Assembly: GCA_002404895.1 (NCBI GenBank)
Contig: DHKO01000018.1
Coordinates: forward strand, 1 to 18,189
Direction: 5' to 3'
Length of the DNA stretch: 18,189 nucleotides
DNA from: Treponema sp. UBA4692
GTDB taxonomy: Bacteria > Spirochaetota > Spirochaetia > Treponematales > Treponemataceae
A program made the position numbers and the translations under genes. Under the pieces are notes generated by a model. The model was not told the origin of the DNA. It did no database searches and worked only from the letters and a program-made list of their open reading frames with translations. This document shows, in pieces, positions 1 through 7,047 of this stretch (position 1 is its first letter; each line of letters begins with the position of its first letter).

Positions 1-58
1 TACGATTATTATTGATTTCGGGAAGTTGGGTTGCCGTCCCCTACGACTTCAAAAAAAC

Positions 59-155
59 TTGCCGAAAGGCAAATATAACTGCGGTAGCAATATAATTTTG
101 ACAGGCAAATTATAATTTTGACGGGCAAAATATAACTTCCGCAAGGAAATATAAC
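59..155. repeat. TATAAY short direct repeats, ~20-bp period
   Basis: TATAAC or TATAAT occurs at 74, 91, 111, 131 and 150, so the steps are 17, 20, 20 and 19 bp. The segments between are short and partly self-complementary: TTGCCGAAAGGCAA at 59-72, TTCCGCAAGGAA at 137-148, and two related segments GACAGGCAAA and GACGGGCAAA. I see no other such block in the window. Similar AT-rich strings of small hairpins separated by TATAA occur, to my recollection, in intergenic DNA of gut Firmicutes; that comparison is from memory. The function is unknown. Confidence 0.6.
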
Positions 156-167
156 TATGAAATTTCT

Positions 168-200
168 GTCGGGAACGCTTTTTCGGCGTTCCGACTTTTT
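168..200 (+). terminator. Hairpin followed by T5, possible terminator
   Basis: GTCGGGAACGC (168-178) pairs with GCGTTCCGAC (186-195) with one bulged G, and TTTTT follows at 196-200. Outer GAAATTT segments on both sides extend the symmetry. It probably belongs to a gene left of the window or is a degenerate unit of the repeat block beside it. Confidence 0.45.
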
Positions 201-220
201 GAAATTTGTCGTAAAAACAG

Positions 221-248
221 CGGTTTGAAAACCGTTTTTTGTTTTTTT
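221..248 (+). terminator. Rho-independent terminator upstream of secA
   Basis: CGGTTTGAAAACCG (221-234) can fold into a short hairpin with a 2-4 base loop. It is followed by T6, G and T7 (235-248). It probably ends a transcript entering from the left edge and insulates secA. Confidence 0.6.
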
Positions 249-270
249 AACAAAATATCACAAAAAATAA

Positions 271-299
271 TTGAATTTTTACAAACAATATAGTACAAT
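271..299 (+). promoter_or_regulatory. secA promoter (sigma-70 type)
   Basis: TTGAAT (271-276) and TACAAT (294-299) are separated by exactly 17 bases. The expected start near 306 would give a leader of about 100 bases before secA. The 13-mer AAACAATATAGTA (283-295) recurs exactly at 14909-14921 ahead of the tRNA gene. Confidence 0.55.
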
Positions 300-404
300 A
301 TACGGGATAAATAATATAATTTTATATCTATACGCGTATATGTGGGGGAAATATTCAAACGCCATTGAAAAAACGCGTTAAGATAATATGTAAACGGAGA
401 TTTT

Positions 405-3164
405 ATGGGACTTATCAGATATATTCTGAATACCGATTCCAGAATAAGTTTGAAGAAAATCGACAAACAGGCTGACAAAATTCTCGCTCTTTCGCCCAAG
501 TACGAGGCGATGACCGACTCGGAACTCAAAGACCAGACTACCGTTTTGAAAGGCAGACTTAAAAACGGCGAAACGCTCGAAGATATTATGTACGACGCGT
601 TCGCGGTCGTAAGAGAAGCGGCGTACAGAGTTCTGCACATGCGGCACTACAAAGTCCAACTTATGGGCGGTATCTGCGTTCATCAGGGCAGAGTTGCGGA
701 ACTTAAAACAGGCGAAGGTAAAACCCTTATGGCGACCCTTCCCGCATACCTTAACGCTCTTTCCGAAAAAGGCGTTCACATCGTCACGGTAAACGACTAC
801 CTCGCTAAGCGTGACGCGGAATGGATGGGCAAGGTTTATAAGTTTTTGGGACTTACCGTCGGCGTGAACGTTCACGATATGAACGACGACCAAAAGAGAG
901 CCGCTTACGCCTGCGATATTACCTACGGTACGAACAACGAATTCGGTTTCGACTATCTGAGAGATAATCTTAAAGTCAAACTTGCCGATATGGTGCAAAG
1001 GGGCTTGAACTTCGCTATCGTCGACGAGGTGGACTCGATTTTAATCGACGAGGCGAGAACTCCGCTTATCATTTCGGGCGCGGGTGAGGACGACACTTTC
1101 AAATTCTACGAGGTTGACAAATATGTCGGCCTTTTTGAGGAAGCCGAGAAAGACCCGAAAACAAACGATTATTACGATGAAGTGAATCTTGAGCCTGAGC
1201 AGCGCGAGGCTCTAAAGGGCGACTATAAAATCGATGAGAAATCAAAGAGAATTTCATTCACTGACAAGGGAATGAACAAGATTGACTCGATTCTTCACCA
1301 GCACAATCTCATCTCTCCTGACACGACTGTTTTTGACGACGAGAACTTTGAGTATGTCCATTACTTCACTCAGGCTTTGCGCGCTCATCTTCTCTACAAC
1401 AAAGACGACGAATATGTTGTGAAAGACGGAAAAGTCGAGATTGTAGACGAGTTCACAGGCCGTATTCTTGAGGGAAGACGCTATTCAGACGGACTTCATC
1501 AGGCGATTGAGGCGAAGGAGCATGTGAAAATCGCCCAGAGAAACCGCACAATGGCGACTGTAACATTCCAGAATTTCTTCAGAATGTATGCGAAGCTTTC
1601 GGGAATGACAGGAACCGCCGCGACAGAAGCGGTCGAATTCCAGAAAATCTACAAGCTCGACACTGTTGTGATTCCGACACATCTTCCTGTTGCCAGAATC
1701 GACGAGCAGGACGAAGTTTATCTTAATGAAGACGACAAATGGAACGCGATTGTAAAGGAAATCAAGGCGGCGCACACAAAAGGCCAGCCGGTCTTGGTCG
1801 GAACAGTTTCAGTTGAAAAGTCAGAGCATCTTTCAAACATGCTCACAAGAGCCGGAATTCCGCACGAAGTCCTGAACGCGAAAAACCATGCGCGCGAGGC
1901 TTTGATTATCGCGGAAGCAGGCGCGAAAGGAGCTGTAACAGTCGCGACAAACATGGCAGGACGCGGAACTGACATCAAGCTCGGCGGAAGCTATGAGCAG
2001 CGCGCAGTCGAGAAAGTCGGGACAAACGCCGAGCCGGAAGTTTTCCAGGCGGCGGTAAAAGCGGAAAAAGAAAAATGGCAGAAAGACTATGAGGAAGTAA
2101 AGTCGCTTGGAGGCCTTTACGTAATCGGCTCAGAACGCCACGAGTCGCGCCGTATCGACAACCAGCTCCGCGGACGCTCAGGCCGTCAAGGCGACCCGGG
2201 ACGCTCGAAATTCTTCATCTCGATGGACGATGACCTGATGAGGCTTTTCGGCGGCGACCGCATGAAAAACATCATGAAGCGGATTGGAATGGAAGACGGC
2301 GAGCCGATTTACCATCCGTGGCTTACAAAGGGAATCGAAAAAGCGCAGAAAAAAGTCGAGGAGCGCAACTTTGAAATCCGAAAGAATTTGATTGACTACG
2401 ACGATGTTCTTAACGAGCAGCGCGAGTTCATCTACAAGCAGCGCGACGACATTCTCTCTGACGACAAGCTCGACGAGCGCGTTATGAGCACAGCGTCGGA
2501 CTATCTTGACTTGTGGCTTGACGAGGCGGCTCATTCAAAGAAAGAGGGGCTTAAAACTCTTGCGGAAAACATCAAGACAAACTTCGGCGTTCTTCTTCCG
2601 CCTGAAATGCTTGAAAAAGACAAGATTCTCGCTCTTCTCCAGAACGATTTGACAGAAAAGGAGACTTTAGTCGGACACGAGCAGTTCAATATGTTCATCC
2701 GCTACCAGTATATCTCCTTGATTGACAGAAAATGGCTTGACCAGCTCGAATTCTTGGACGGGCTTCGCGAGGCGGTTCACTTGCGTTCTTACTCGCAGAA
2801 AAATCCGCTCACAGAATACAAGATTGACGGCTTCAACAGGTTCGATGATATGATTGACGAGATTCGTCTCCAGATTGCAAGCCGCGTCTTCAAGGTGAGA
2901 ATCCAGATTCGTCAGGAAGAGCCGCAGCAGCCGAAAAGCGTAATGCAAGGCGGACAGGCGCAGCACTCAGAAGCGCAGAGCATGGGCGAGCAGGTCCGCG
3001 GCGCGCAGATGGCAAGAAACGCTCAGCAGCAGGCAAGCCGCACAATGGCAGGAGCTTCAAGCGGAAAGCCGATGCAGTACGTGCGCACAACGCCGAAAGT
3101 CGGCCGCAATGACCCGTGTCCGTGCGGAAGCGGCAAAAAATACAAGAACTGCCACGGAAGATAA
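405..3164 (+). CDS. secA: Preprotein translocase ATPase SecA (mosaic)
   Basis: SecA is the ATPase motor that drives unfolded preproteins through SecYEG at the inner membrane. The product has 919 residues, a normal full length. Visible motifs are Walker A TGEGKT (102-107), DEVD (207-210), IDEARTPLIISG (214-225), the conserved MTGTA and NMAGRGTDI blocks, RIDNQLRGRSGRQGDPG, and a C-terminal zinc SEC-C motif with Cys905, Cys907 and Cys916-His917. ATG at 405 follows GGAG at 396-399. The gene looks like a hybrid. In the first ~225 codons Arg is mostly AGA (9 of 12, no CGC) and Thr is ACA once in 13; afterwards CGC and ACA dominate. The N-terminal protein reads like clostridial SecA and the remainder like treponemal SecA. 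It is monocistronic, with promoter and terminator close by. Confidence 0.97.
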   Translation: MGLIRYILNTDSRISLKKIDKQADKILALSPKYEAMTDSELKDQTTVLKGRLKNGETLEDIMYDAFAVVREAAYRVLHMRHYKVQLMGGICVHQGRVAELKTGEGKTLMATLPAYLNALSEKGVHIVTVNDYLAKRDAEWMGKVYKFLGLTVGVNVHDMNDDQKRAAYACDITYGTNNEFGFDYLRDNLKVKLADMVQRGLNFAIVDEVDSILIDEARTPLIISGAGEDDTFKFYEVDKYVGLFEEAEKDPKTNDYYDEVNLEPEQREALKGDYKIDEKSKRISFTDKGMNKIDSILHQHNLISPDTTVFDDENFEYVHYFTQALRAHLLYNKDDEYVVKDGKVEIVDEFTGRILEGRRYSDGLHQAIEAKEHVKIAQRNRTMATVTFQNFFRMYAKLSGMTGTAATEAVEFQKIYKLDTVVIPTHLPVARIDEQDEVYLNEDDKWNAIVKEIKAAHTKGQPVLVGTVSVEKSEHLSNMLTRAGIPHEVLNAKNHAREALIIAEAGAKGAVTVATNMAGRGTDIKLGGSYEQRAVEKVGTNAEPEVFQAAVKAEKEKWQKDYEEVKSLGGLYVIGSERHESRRIDNQLRGRSGRQGDPGRSKFFISMDDDLMRLFGGDRMKNIMKRIGMEDGEPIYHPWLTKGIEKAQKKVEERNFEIRKNLIDYDDVLNEQREFIYKQRDDILSDDKLDERVMSTASDYLDLWLDEAAHSKKEGLKTLAENIKTNFGVLLPPEMLEKDKILALLQNDLTEKETLVGHEQFNMFIRYQYISLIDRKWLDQLEFLDGLREAVHLRSYSQKNPLTEYKIDGFNRFDDMIDEIRLQIASRVFKVRIQIRQEEPQQPKSVMQGGQAQHSEAQSMGEQVRGAQMARNAQQQASRTMAGASSGKPMQYVRTTPKVGRNDPCPCGSGKKYKNCHGR

Positions 3165-3180
3165 TTCTTTAGAATTATGA

Positions 3181-3227
3181 AAGCCGCGCGAGGCAAGAGA
3201 AAATCTTGCTTTGCGCGGCTTTTTTTT
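3181..3227 (+). terminator. secA rho-independent terminator
   Basis: AAGCCGCGC (3181-3189) pairs with GCGCGGCTT (3213-3221), and inner GCAAGA/TCTTGC (3193-3198/3204-3209) extends the stem. A run of T follows to 3227. It lies 17 bases after the secA stop. Confidence 0.9.
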
Positions 3228-3320
3228 GCAAGTTTTCATTCTTTTCCTTTTTTTTATAAAAATATTCTAAAAGATGACAAAATGAATCCGTTTTCTTCGA
3301 ATTTTGTTCCGCCGCAGGCG

Positions 3321-3403
3321 TGTTCTAAGGATATATCCTTAGAACAGGTTGACAAACCTGCTCTGAACGCAAAAACATCGCTTTGCTCGTTTTCGCGTTC
3401 AGA
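3321..3403 (+). promoter_or_regulatory. Three consecutive inverted repeats in a putative leader
   Basis: The first is a perfect 26-bp palindrome (3321-3346, arms TGTTCTAAGGAT and ATCCTTAGAACA around a central AT). The second, CAGGTT-gaca-AACCTG, spans 3345-3360. The third has arms TCTGAACGC (3362-3370) and GCGTTCAGA (3395-3403), with further partial pairing inside. They abut one another and stop 12 bases before the Shine-Dalgarno of the small gene at 3429. As RNA they would form three stacked hairpins; as DNA the first could be an operator. None is followed by a T-run, so terminator function is unlikely. Confidence 0.6.
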
Positions 3404-3428
3404 AAAAGTTCAAAGAAAGGAGGAGACT

Positions 3429-3563
3429 ATGGGAAAGACAACTGTAAATCCGGGTAACTCGCACTATAGCGAGGGCGGAAGAATGCCTTCAACAACAGGC
3501 AACCCAAGCGGCGCAAACCGTGGAAACAATCCGCCAGCAAGCCATTCCGGCTCAAAAAAATAA
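3429..3563 (+). CDS. Small Gly/Asn/Pro/Ser-rich protein, 44 aa
   Basis: I do not recognise the family. The start is set by an excellent ribosome-binding site: AAAGGAGGAG at 3416-3425, with the AGGAGG core 5 bases from ATG. The peptide is hydrophilic and low in complexity, rich in G, N, S and P, with SEGGRMPSTTGNPSG in its middle and a basic GSKK end. It has no Cys, signal peptide or membrane segment, so it is probably disordered and cytoplasmic. The frame is open back to 3177, and ATG at 3282 would give a longer product, but that start has only weak upstream sequence and would read through the palindromes. It has its own terminator 60 bases downstream and a structured leader, suggesting a separately controlled small gene. 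Confidence 0.6.
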   Translation: MGKTTVNPGNSHYSEGGRMPSTTGNPSGANRGNNPPASHSGSKK

Positions 3564-3623
3564 TGTCAGCCGCTGAATAAGATTTAGTACATAATTTCGA
3601 GTAAAAAAATGAAGAATTATGCT

Positions 3624-3665
3624 GAAAGCCGCAAAAAAAACTGTTTTTGCGGCTTTCTTTTTTTT
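3624..3665 (+). terminator. Rho-independent terminator after the small gene
   Basis: GAAAGCCGCAAAAA (3624-3637) pairs with TTTTTGCGGCTTTC (3644-3657), followed by T8 to 3665. It ends the transcript of the 44-residue gene. On the minus strand it lacks a following T-run, so it is not an obvious terminator for the facing radical SAM gene. Confidence 0.88.
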
Positions 3666-3770
3666 GCACATGAAAATCGAGCTGAATGGATAATTTACAT
3701 CCGAAAACACGTTCACTTTGACTTGGGCGGCGAATGGCGTTTTGACACGAGCAAAAATCAAGTTGAACAG

Positions 3771-4751
3771 TCAATTTTCGCCCGGAAACGCTCTGCTTCC
3801 GTCCGTTCGCAAAAAATCGTCCACAATTTTCTTTATTCCGTTCATCACGCGTTTTTTGTCTTTCGGCCAGTCGGGAGCGATTAAAAGAGACTTTGGCGGG
3901 TCGCCTGTAAGACGGTGGACAACCGCATTTTCTCCAAGACGCGGCAGGGCTTTTTCAATCAAACCAAAATATTTTTCTTTTGAAAGCGGCTCGTATTCGC
4001 CTTTTTCATACATTTCAGAAAGCTTTGTGTTTTTCAAAACATAAAGCGACGTGATTTTTATTCCGAAAGCCTGCTCAAAAAAGTCGCCGTCAATTTTCAT
4101 GGAGTTCACCTCGGAGTTCGTCTCGGACACAAAATCAACGCTTTTCATCATATCGCTGACGGTTTCGCCCGGAAGCCCGAAAATCAGATGCGTCACAACG
4201 TGGATTTTAGGATTCGCTTCCTTTATTTTTTTCACGGCGGAAACGTAGTCGGAATTTGAATAGCAGCGGTTTATGATTTTTCCTGATTTCTCGTTTGAAG
4301 TCTGAAGCCCAAGCTCAATCTGGACAAAACATTTTTCGGAGATTTTTCTGATTTTTTCAAGAATCTCGTCTGAAACGCAGTCAGGGCGCGTGGCGATTGC
4401 AAGCCCCGAAATTTCAGGGCAGTCCAGCGCCTCAAGATATTTTTTTTCCAAGTCCGCCGCGTTTCCGTAAGTTGAAGTGAAATTCTGGAAATACGCGATG
4501 TATTTTCCAGCGCGTTTTCCGCTCCGCCCGCGGAGTTTTGACTCAATGCGGGATTTAGCGTCCTCAATCTGATTTTCAATCGTCTTTGTTTTTTCAGGAG
4601 TGAAGTCTCCGCTTCCGTTTTGCGAGCAGAAAATGCAGCCGCCAAAGCCTTTTGTGCCGTCGCGGTTCGGGCAAGTGCAGGCGGCGTCAAGAGAAATCTT
4701 GTAAGTCTTGCAGCCGAAAATCGACCTGTAGAAATCAGAAAGGAAAATCAT
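3771..4751 (-). CDS. Radical SAM protein, YhcC/TIGR01212 family
   Basis: The 326-residue product matches the TIGR01212 radical SAM family (E. coli YhcC type). Its biochemical role is not firmly known to me. The cluster-binding signature is Cys27-P-N-R-D-G with Cys39 and Cys42 (C-x11-C-x2-C), the spacing typical of this family rather than classical C-x3-C-x2-C. Other family landmarks are AYFQNFTSTY, TRPDC, the Gln-Ile-Glu-Leu-Gly-Leu-Gln strand, HLIFGLPGET, KITSLYVLKNTKLSEMYEKG and HRLTGDPPKSLLIAP. An extra stretch around NSMKIDGDFFEQAFG precedes the usual KIHLLHVLK-like strand and may be a small insertion. No Shine-Dalgarno precedes the ATG, but residues 15-32 align with the usual N terminus, so the start is reasonable. 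It is separated from flgE by a terminator. Confidence 0.88.
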   Translation of the reverse strand: MIFLSDFYRSIFGCKTYKISLDAACTCPNRDGTKGFGGCIFCSQNGSGDFTPEKTKTIENQIEDAKSRIESKLRGRSGKRAGKYIAYFQNFTSTYGNAADLEKKYLEALDCPEISGLAIATRPDCVSDEILEKIRKISEKCFVQIELGLQTSNEKSGKIINRCYSNSDYVSAVKKIKEANPKIHVVTHLIFGLPGETVSDMMKSVDFVSETNSEVNSMKIDGDFFEQAFGIKITSLYVLKNTKLSEMYEKGEYEPLSKEKYFGLIEKALPRLGENAVVHRLTGDPPKSLLIAPDWPKDKKRVMNGIKKIVDDFLRTDGSRAFPGEN

Positions 4752-4851
4752 AAAATTGCAAATAAATATGAACTAAAAAAATCAACACGAATAAATTAAA
4801 ACACGGATTGACACGAACGGCAAAAAGATTTTGGAGAGTCCAAAAAGCATA

Positions 4852-4942
4852 GTCATGCTGAATTTATTTCAGCATCTGTACTAAATGCACTGTATATTCT
4901 CCGAATCGAAGCGAGAACGAATGTTCTCGAGTTCAGAATGAC
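4852..4942. repeat. MITE-like element with GTCAT...ATGAC ends
   Basis: The element opens with GTCATGCTGAATTTATTTCA (4852-4871) and closes with TTCAGAATGAC (4932-4942), giving inverted termini of the GTCATnCTGAA type. An internal hairpin GAGAAC-gaat-GTTCTC lies just before the end. A shorter relative is at 15145-15182. Short dispersed elements with GTCATnCTGAA ends are widespread in bacterial intergenic DNA. The rest of the 4752-5061 gap holds only AT-rich sequence and the flgE terminator. Confidence 0.6.
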
Positions 4943-4962
4943 AAAAAACTTCAATTCAAAAC

Positions 4963-4998
4963 AAAAAAGGAGAGAACTTCATAACGAAAATTCTCTCC
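4963..4998 (-). terminator. Terminator of the flagellar operon
   Basis: Read on the minus strand, GGAGAGAA (4998-4991) pairs with TTCTCTCC (4976-4969), followed by TTTTTT (4968-4963). It lies about 65 bases after the flgE stop and should end the flbB-fliK-flgD-flgE transcript before the radical SAM gene. Confidence 0.85.
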
Positions 4999-5061
4999 TA
5001 AGAGCAAATTAATTGCAAATTCCGTTTTTTCAGCTCAGAATTGAAAATTCGGAATTGCTGA

Positions 5062-6453
5062 TTAGCGTTTAAGGCTCAGAACTGTCTCAAGCAAAGTGTC
5101 GGCAGTCTGGATTGTCTTCGCGTTTGACTGGAAGCCGCGCTGCGTAACAATCATGTCTGTGAACTGTTCGGTAAGGTCAACGTTTGACATCTCCAAAGCT
5201 CCGGAAAGAAGCGAGCCTGCGCCCGCGATTCCAGAAGCGTTGATTCTCGCGGTTCCAGAGTTGTTGCTTTCAACGTAAGTGTTGTCTCCGGCTTTTTCAA
5301 GTCCGCCCTGGTTCGAGAATGTCGCCATTGCAATCTGTCCGATTGTGCGGTTTGTTCCGTTTGAGTAAACGCCTGTGATTGTTCCAGTCGAGTCAATCTT
5401 GAAGTTGTCGAGATAGCCCAAAGTATAGCCGTCCTGATAGAAAGCCTTTGTTGAAGAGCTTGAAGCCGACTGTGTAACAGTGTTAATCATCGAGCCGATT
5501 GTTCCGAGATTGATGTTCATTGTCTGGCGGTAAGGAGTTCCGTCGTCGTTTGCGTTCGCGTCTGGAACGTTGTAAGAAGCCTGAAGAATTACTTCTCCGT
5601 CAGGATTTGTAACGTTTCCGGCAGAGTCTGTAACGCCAGCCAAAGTTCCGTAGTTGTCAAAATTGATGATGAAATCGTTTCCCTGTCCGTCTGTTGTGCC
5701 GAGTCCAACGCGTGTCTGGGTAGCGTCCGCGTTTTCAGGGTCAATCTGGACATTTGCGCGCCACTGGTTCGGGTTTCCAGGAACTTTTGTGAAATTCACA
5801 GCGAGCATATGCTGGTTTCCGAAAGAATCGTAAATCTTGAATTCTGTGTTCCAAGTTCCTTTCGCAACGTCAGCCTCAGTCGCGTTCGCTGGAATTTCAG
5901 GCGTGTTCTTGTTCAGGTTGCAGGCAAAATTGATGTTCTGGGTAGCTTTTGCCGGGTCTTTCTGTCCGACAGGAATCACAATGTCGGTCGGAGTCGCGGC
6001 AGTCTGGACAACCATCTCGCCGTTAAGCTCGCGCGCCATCCAGCCCTGGACTCTCATTCCGTTAGCAGGATTAACGAGAGTTCCTTCGCGGTCAAGCCCG
6101 AAAGCTCCGGCGCGGGTGTAATATGTGTTCTCGCCGTTTTTCTCGATGAAAAATCCGTTTCCCTGAATCGCAATATCAGTTGAAATTCCTGTTGACTGCA
6201 AGTTTCCCTGAGTGAAGACTGTATCAATCGCAGCGACAGTCATTCCAAGTCCGACTTCCTTAGGGTTCACACCGCCCTTTTCCTCAGTCGGTTTTGAAGC
6301 TCCTGAAAGCTGCTGGCTAATCATATCCTGAAAATTCACACGGCCACGCTTAAATCCGGTTGTGTTCACGTTGGAAATGTTGTTTCCGATTACGTCCATT
6401 CTTGTCTGGTGATTCTGCAAGCCAGAAACTCCAGAATAAAGTGATCTCATCAT
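5062..6453 (-). CDS. flgE: Flagellar hook protein FlgE
   Basis: FlgE polymerises into the hook joining the periplasmic flagellar filament to the motor. The 463-residue product has the N-terminal flagellar rod/hook motif (MRSLYSGVSGLQNHQTRMD, then NNISNVNTTGFK), a variable D1/D2 core, and the C-terminal block SNVDLTEQFTDMIVTQRGFQ with a helical end. Lys165 and Cys178 are present, and Cys178 is the only cysteine. In Treponema denticola the residues with these numbers form the intermolecular lysinoalanine cross-link that stiffens the hook. Translation starts at the tandem ATG-ATG at 6453/6450; AGAGGG lies just upstream. The gap from flgD is 21 bases, so the two genes are cotranscribed. A terminator follows. 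The usual treponemal followers (flbD, motA, motB, fliL) are not here. Confidence 0.97.
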   Translation of the reverse strand: MMRSLYSGVSGLQNHQTRMDVIGNNISNVNTTGFKRGRVNFQDMISQQLSGASKPTEEKGGVNPKEVGLGMTVAAIDTVFTQGNLQSTGISTDIAIQGNGFFIEKNGENTYYTRAGAFGLDREGTLVNPANGMRVQGWMARELNGEMVVQTAATPTDIVIPVGQKDPAKATQNINFACNLNKNTPEIPANATEADVAKGTWNTEFKIYDSFGNQHMLAVNFTKVPGNPNQWRANVQIDPENADATQTRVGLGTTDGQGNDFIINFDNYGTLAGVTDSAGNVTNPDGEVILQASYNVPDANANDDGTPYRQTMNINLGTIGSMINTVTQSASSSSTKAFYQDGYTLGYLDNFKIDSTGTITGVYSNGTNRTIGQIAMATFSNQGGLEKAGDNTYVESNNSGTARINASGIAGAGSLLSGALEMSNVDLTEQFTDMIVTQRGFQSNAKTIQTADTLLETVLSLKR

Positions 6454-6474
6454 ATCGCTACCCTCTTGCTTATG

Positions 6475-6915
6475 TTAAAAGTTGTAAACGGATTTTACCT
6501 TGTTCATATCGTAGAACATTCCGTTCACCTGAATCTGCGGATTGGAATTTCTTGTCGCGCCCTCAACAACGCCTCTCGCAGTCGTGTCGCCCAAGTCAAT
6601 CTCAACAGTGCGTCCGAGCAGGCTCTGCGCCTCAGAAGAGCTGACCATAGAGGCAAGCTTCTCAAAGTTTGTGCTCATGTTCGTCATCTGCTCCAGTGAA
6701 GAGAACTGCGCCATCTGCGCGATAAACTGCGTGTTGTCCATCGGGCTTGTCGGATCCTGGTTCGTCATCTGCGCCATCAGAATCTTCAAGAAGTCATCTT
6801 TTCCAAGCTCGTGGCTCGGCTGCCGGCCGTTCACCGCAATCGACTTGTTGAACATATTTACAGCATTGTCCACTTTTGACTTGTCGCTTGCGCTCATTGC
6901 TGTGTTGATTTCCAT
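6475..6915 (-). CDS. flgD: Flagellar hook-capping protein FlgD
   Basis: FlgD is the scaffold that caps the growing hook and guides FlgE assembly. The 146-residue product has the conserved N-terminal domain GKDDFLKILMAQMTNQDP followed by PMDNTQFIAQMAQFSSLEQM, at residues ~38-80, and a short C-terminal Tudor-like part with the usual SLLGRTVEI start. The reading frame is open back to a TTG at 6927, but GGAG within that stretch sits ideally for the ATG at 6915, so I chose 6915. The protein is short, as spirochaetal FlgD usually is, lacking the large C-terminal domain of enteric FlgD. It lies 21 bases before flgE and 132 bases after fliK, with a sigma-28-like promoter in that gap. Confidence 0.95.
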   Translation of the reverse strand: MEINTAMSASDKSKVDNAVNMFNKSIAVNGRQPSHELGKDDFLKILMAQMTNQDPTSPMDNTQFIAQMAQFSSLEQMTNMSTNFEKLASMVSSSEAQSLLGRTVEIDLGDTTARGVVEGATRNSNPQIQVNGMFYDMNKVKSVYNF

Positions 6916-6993
6916 ATTCCACTCCAAGCTAAAACCGGCATAAAATCCGCCAGAAAGCGTTTTTGATGCCGAAAACTGATTCAGGTACTTTTA

Positions 6994-7020
6994 ATATCGG
7001 CAACTGATTTTTTGACTTTA
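6994..7020 (-). promoter_or_regulatory. Sigma-28 (FliA/WhiG)-type promoter for flgD-flgE
   Basis: On the minus strand TAAAGTCA (7020-7013), then 11 bases, then GCCGATAT (7001-6994). The enteric sigma-28 consensus is TAAAGTTT-N11-GCCGATAA, so the match is 6/8 and 7/8 with exact spacing. The expected start near 6987 leaves a leader of about 70 bases before flgD. Confidence 0.75.
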
Positions 7021-7047
7021 TGTTTTTTTCTCTCGCGTTTTGTCCGC

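Noticed and set aside
378..998. Antisense frames within secA
   Set aside because: They are reverse-strand shadows of a highly conserved gene, with no ribosome sites or recognisable domains.
3177..3428. Longer version of the small protein starting at 3177 or 3282
   Set aside because: 3177 lies in the secA terminator and 3282 has only weak upstream sequence, whereas 3429 has an ideal ribosome site. 3282 cannot be fully excluded.
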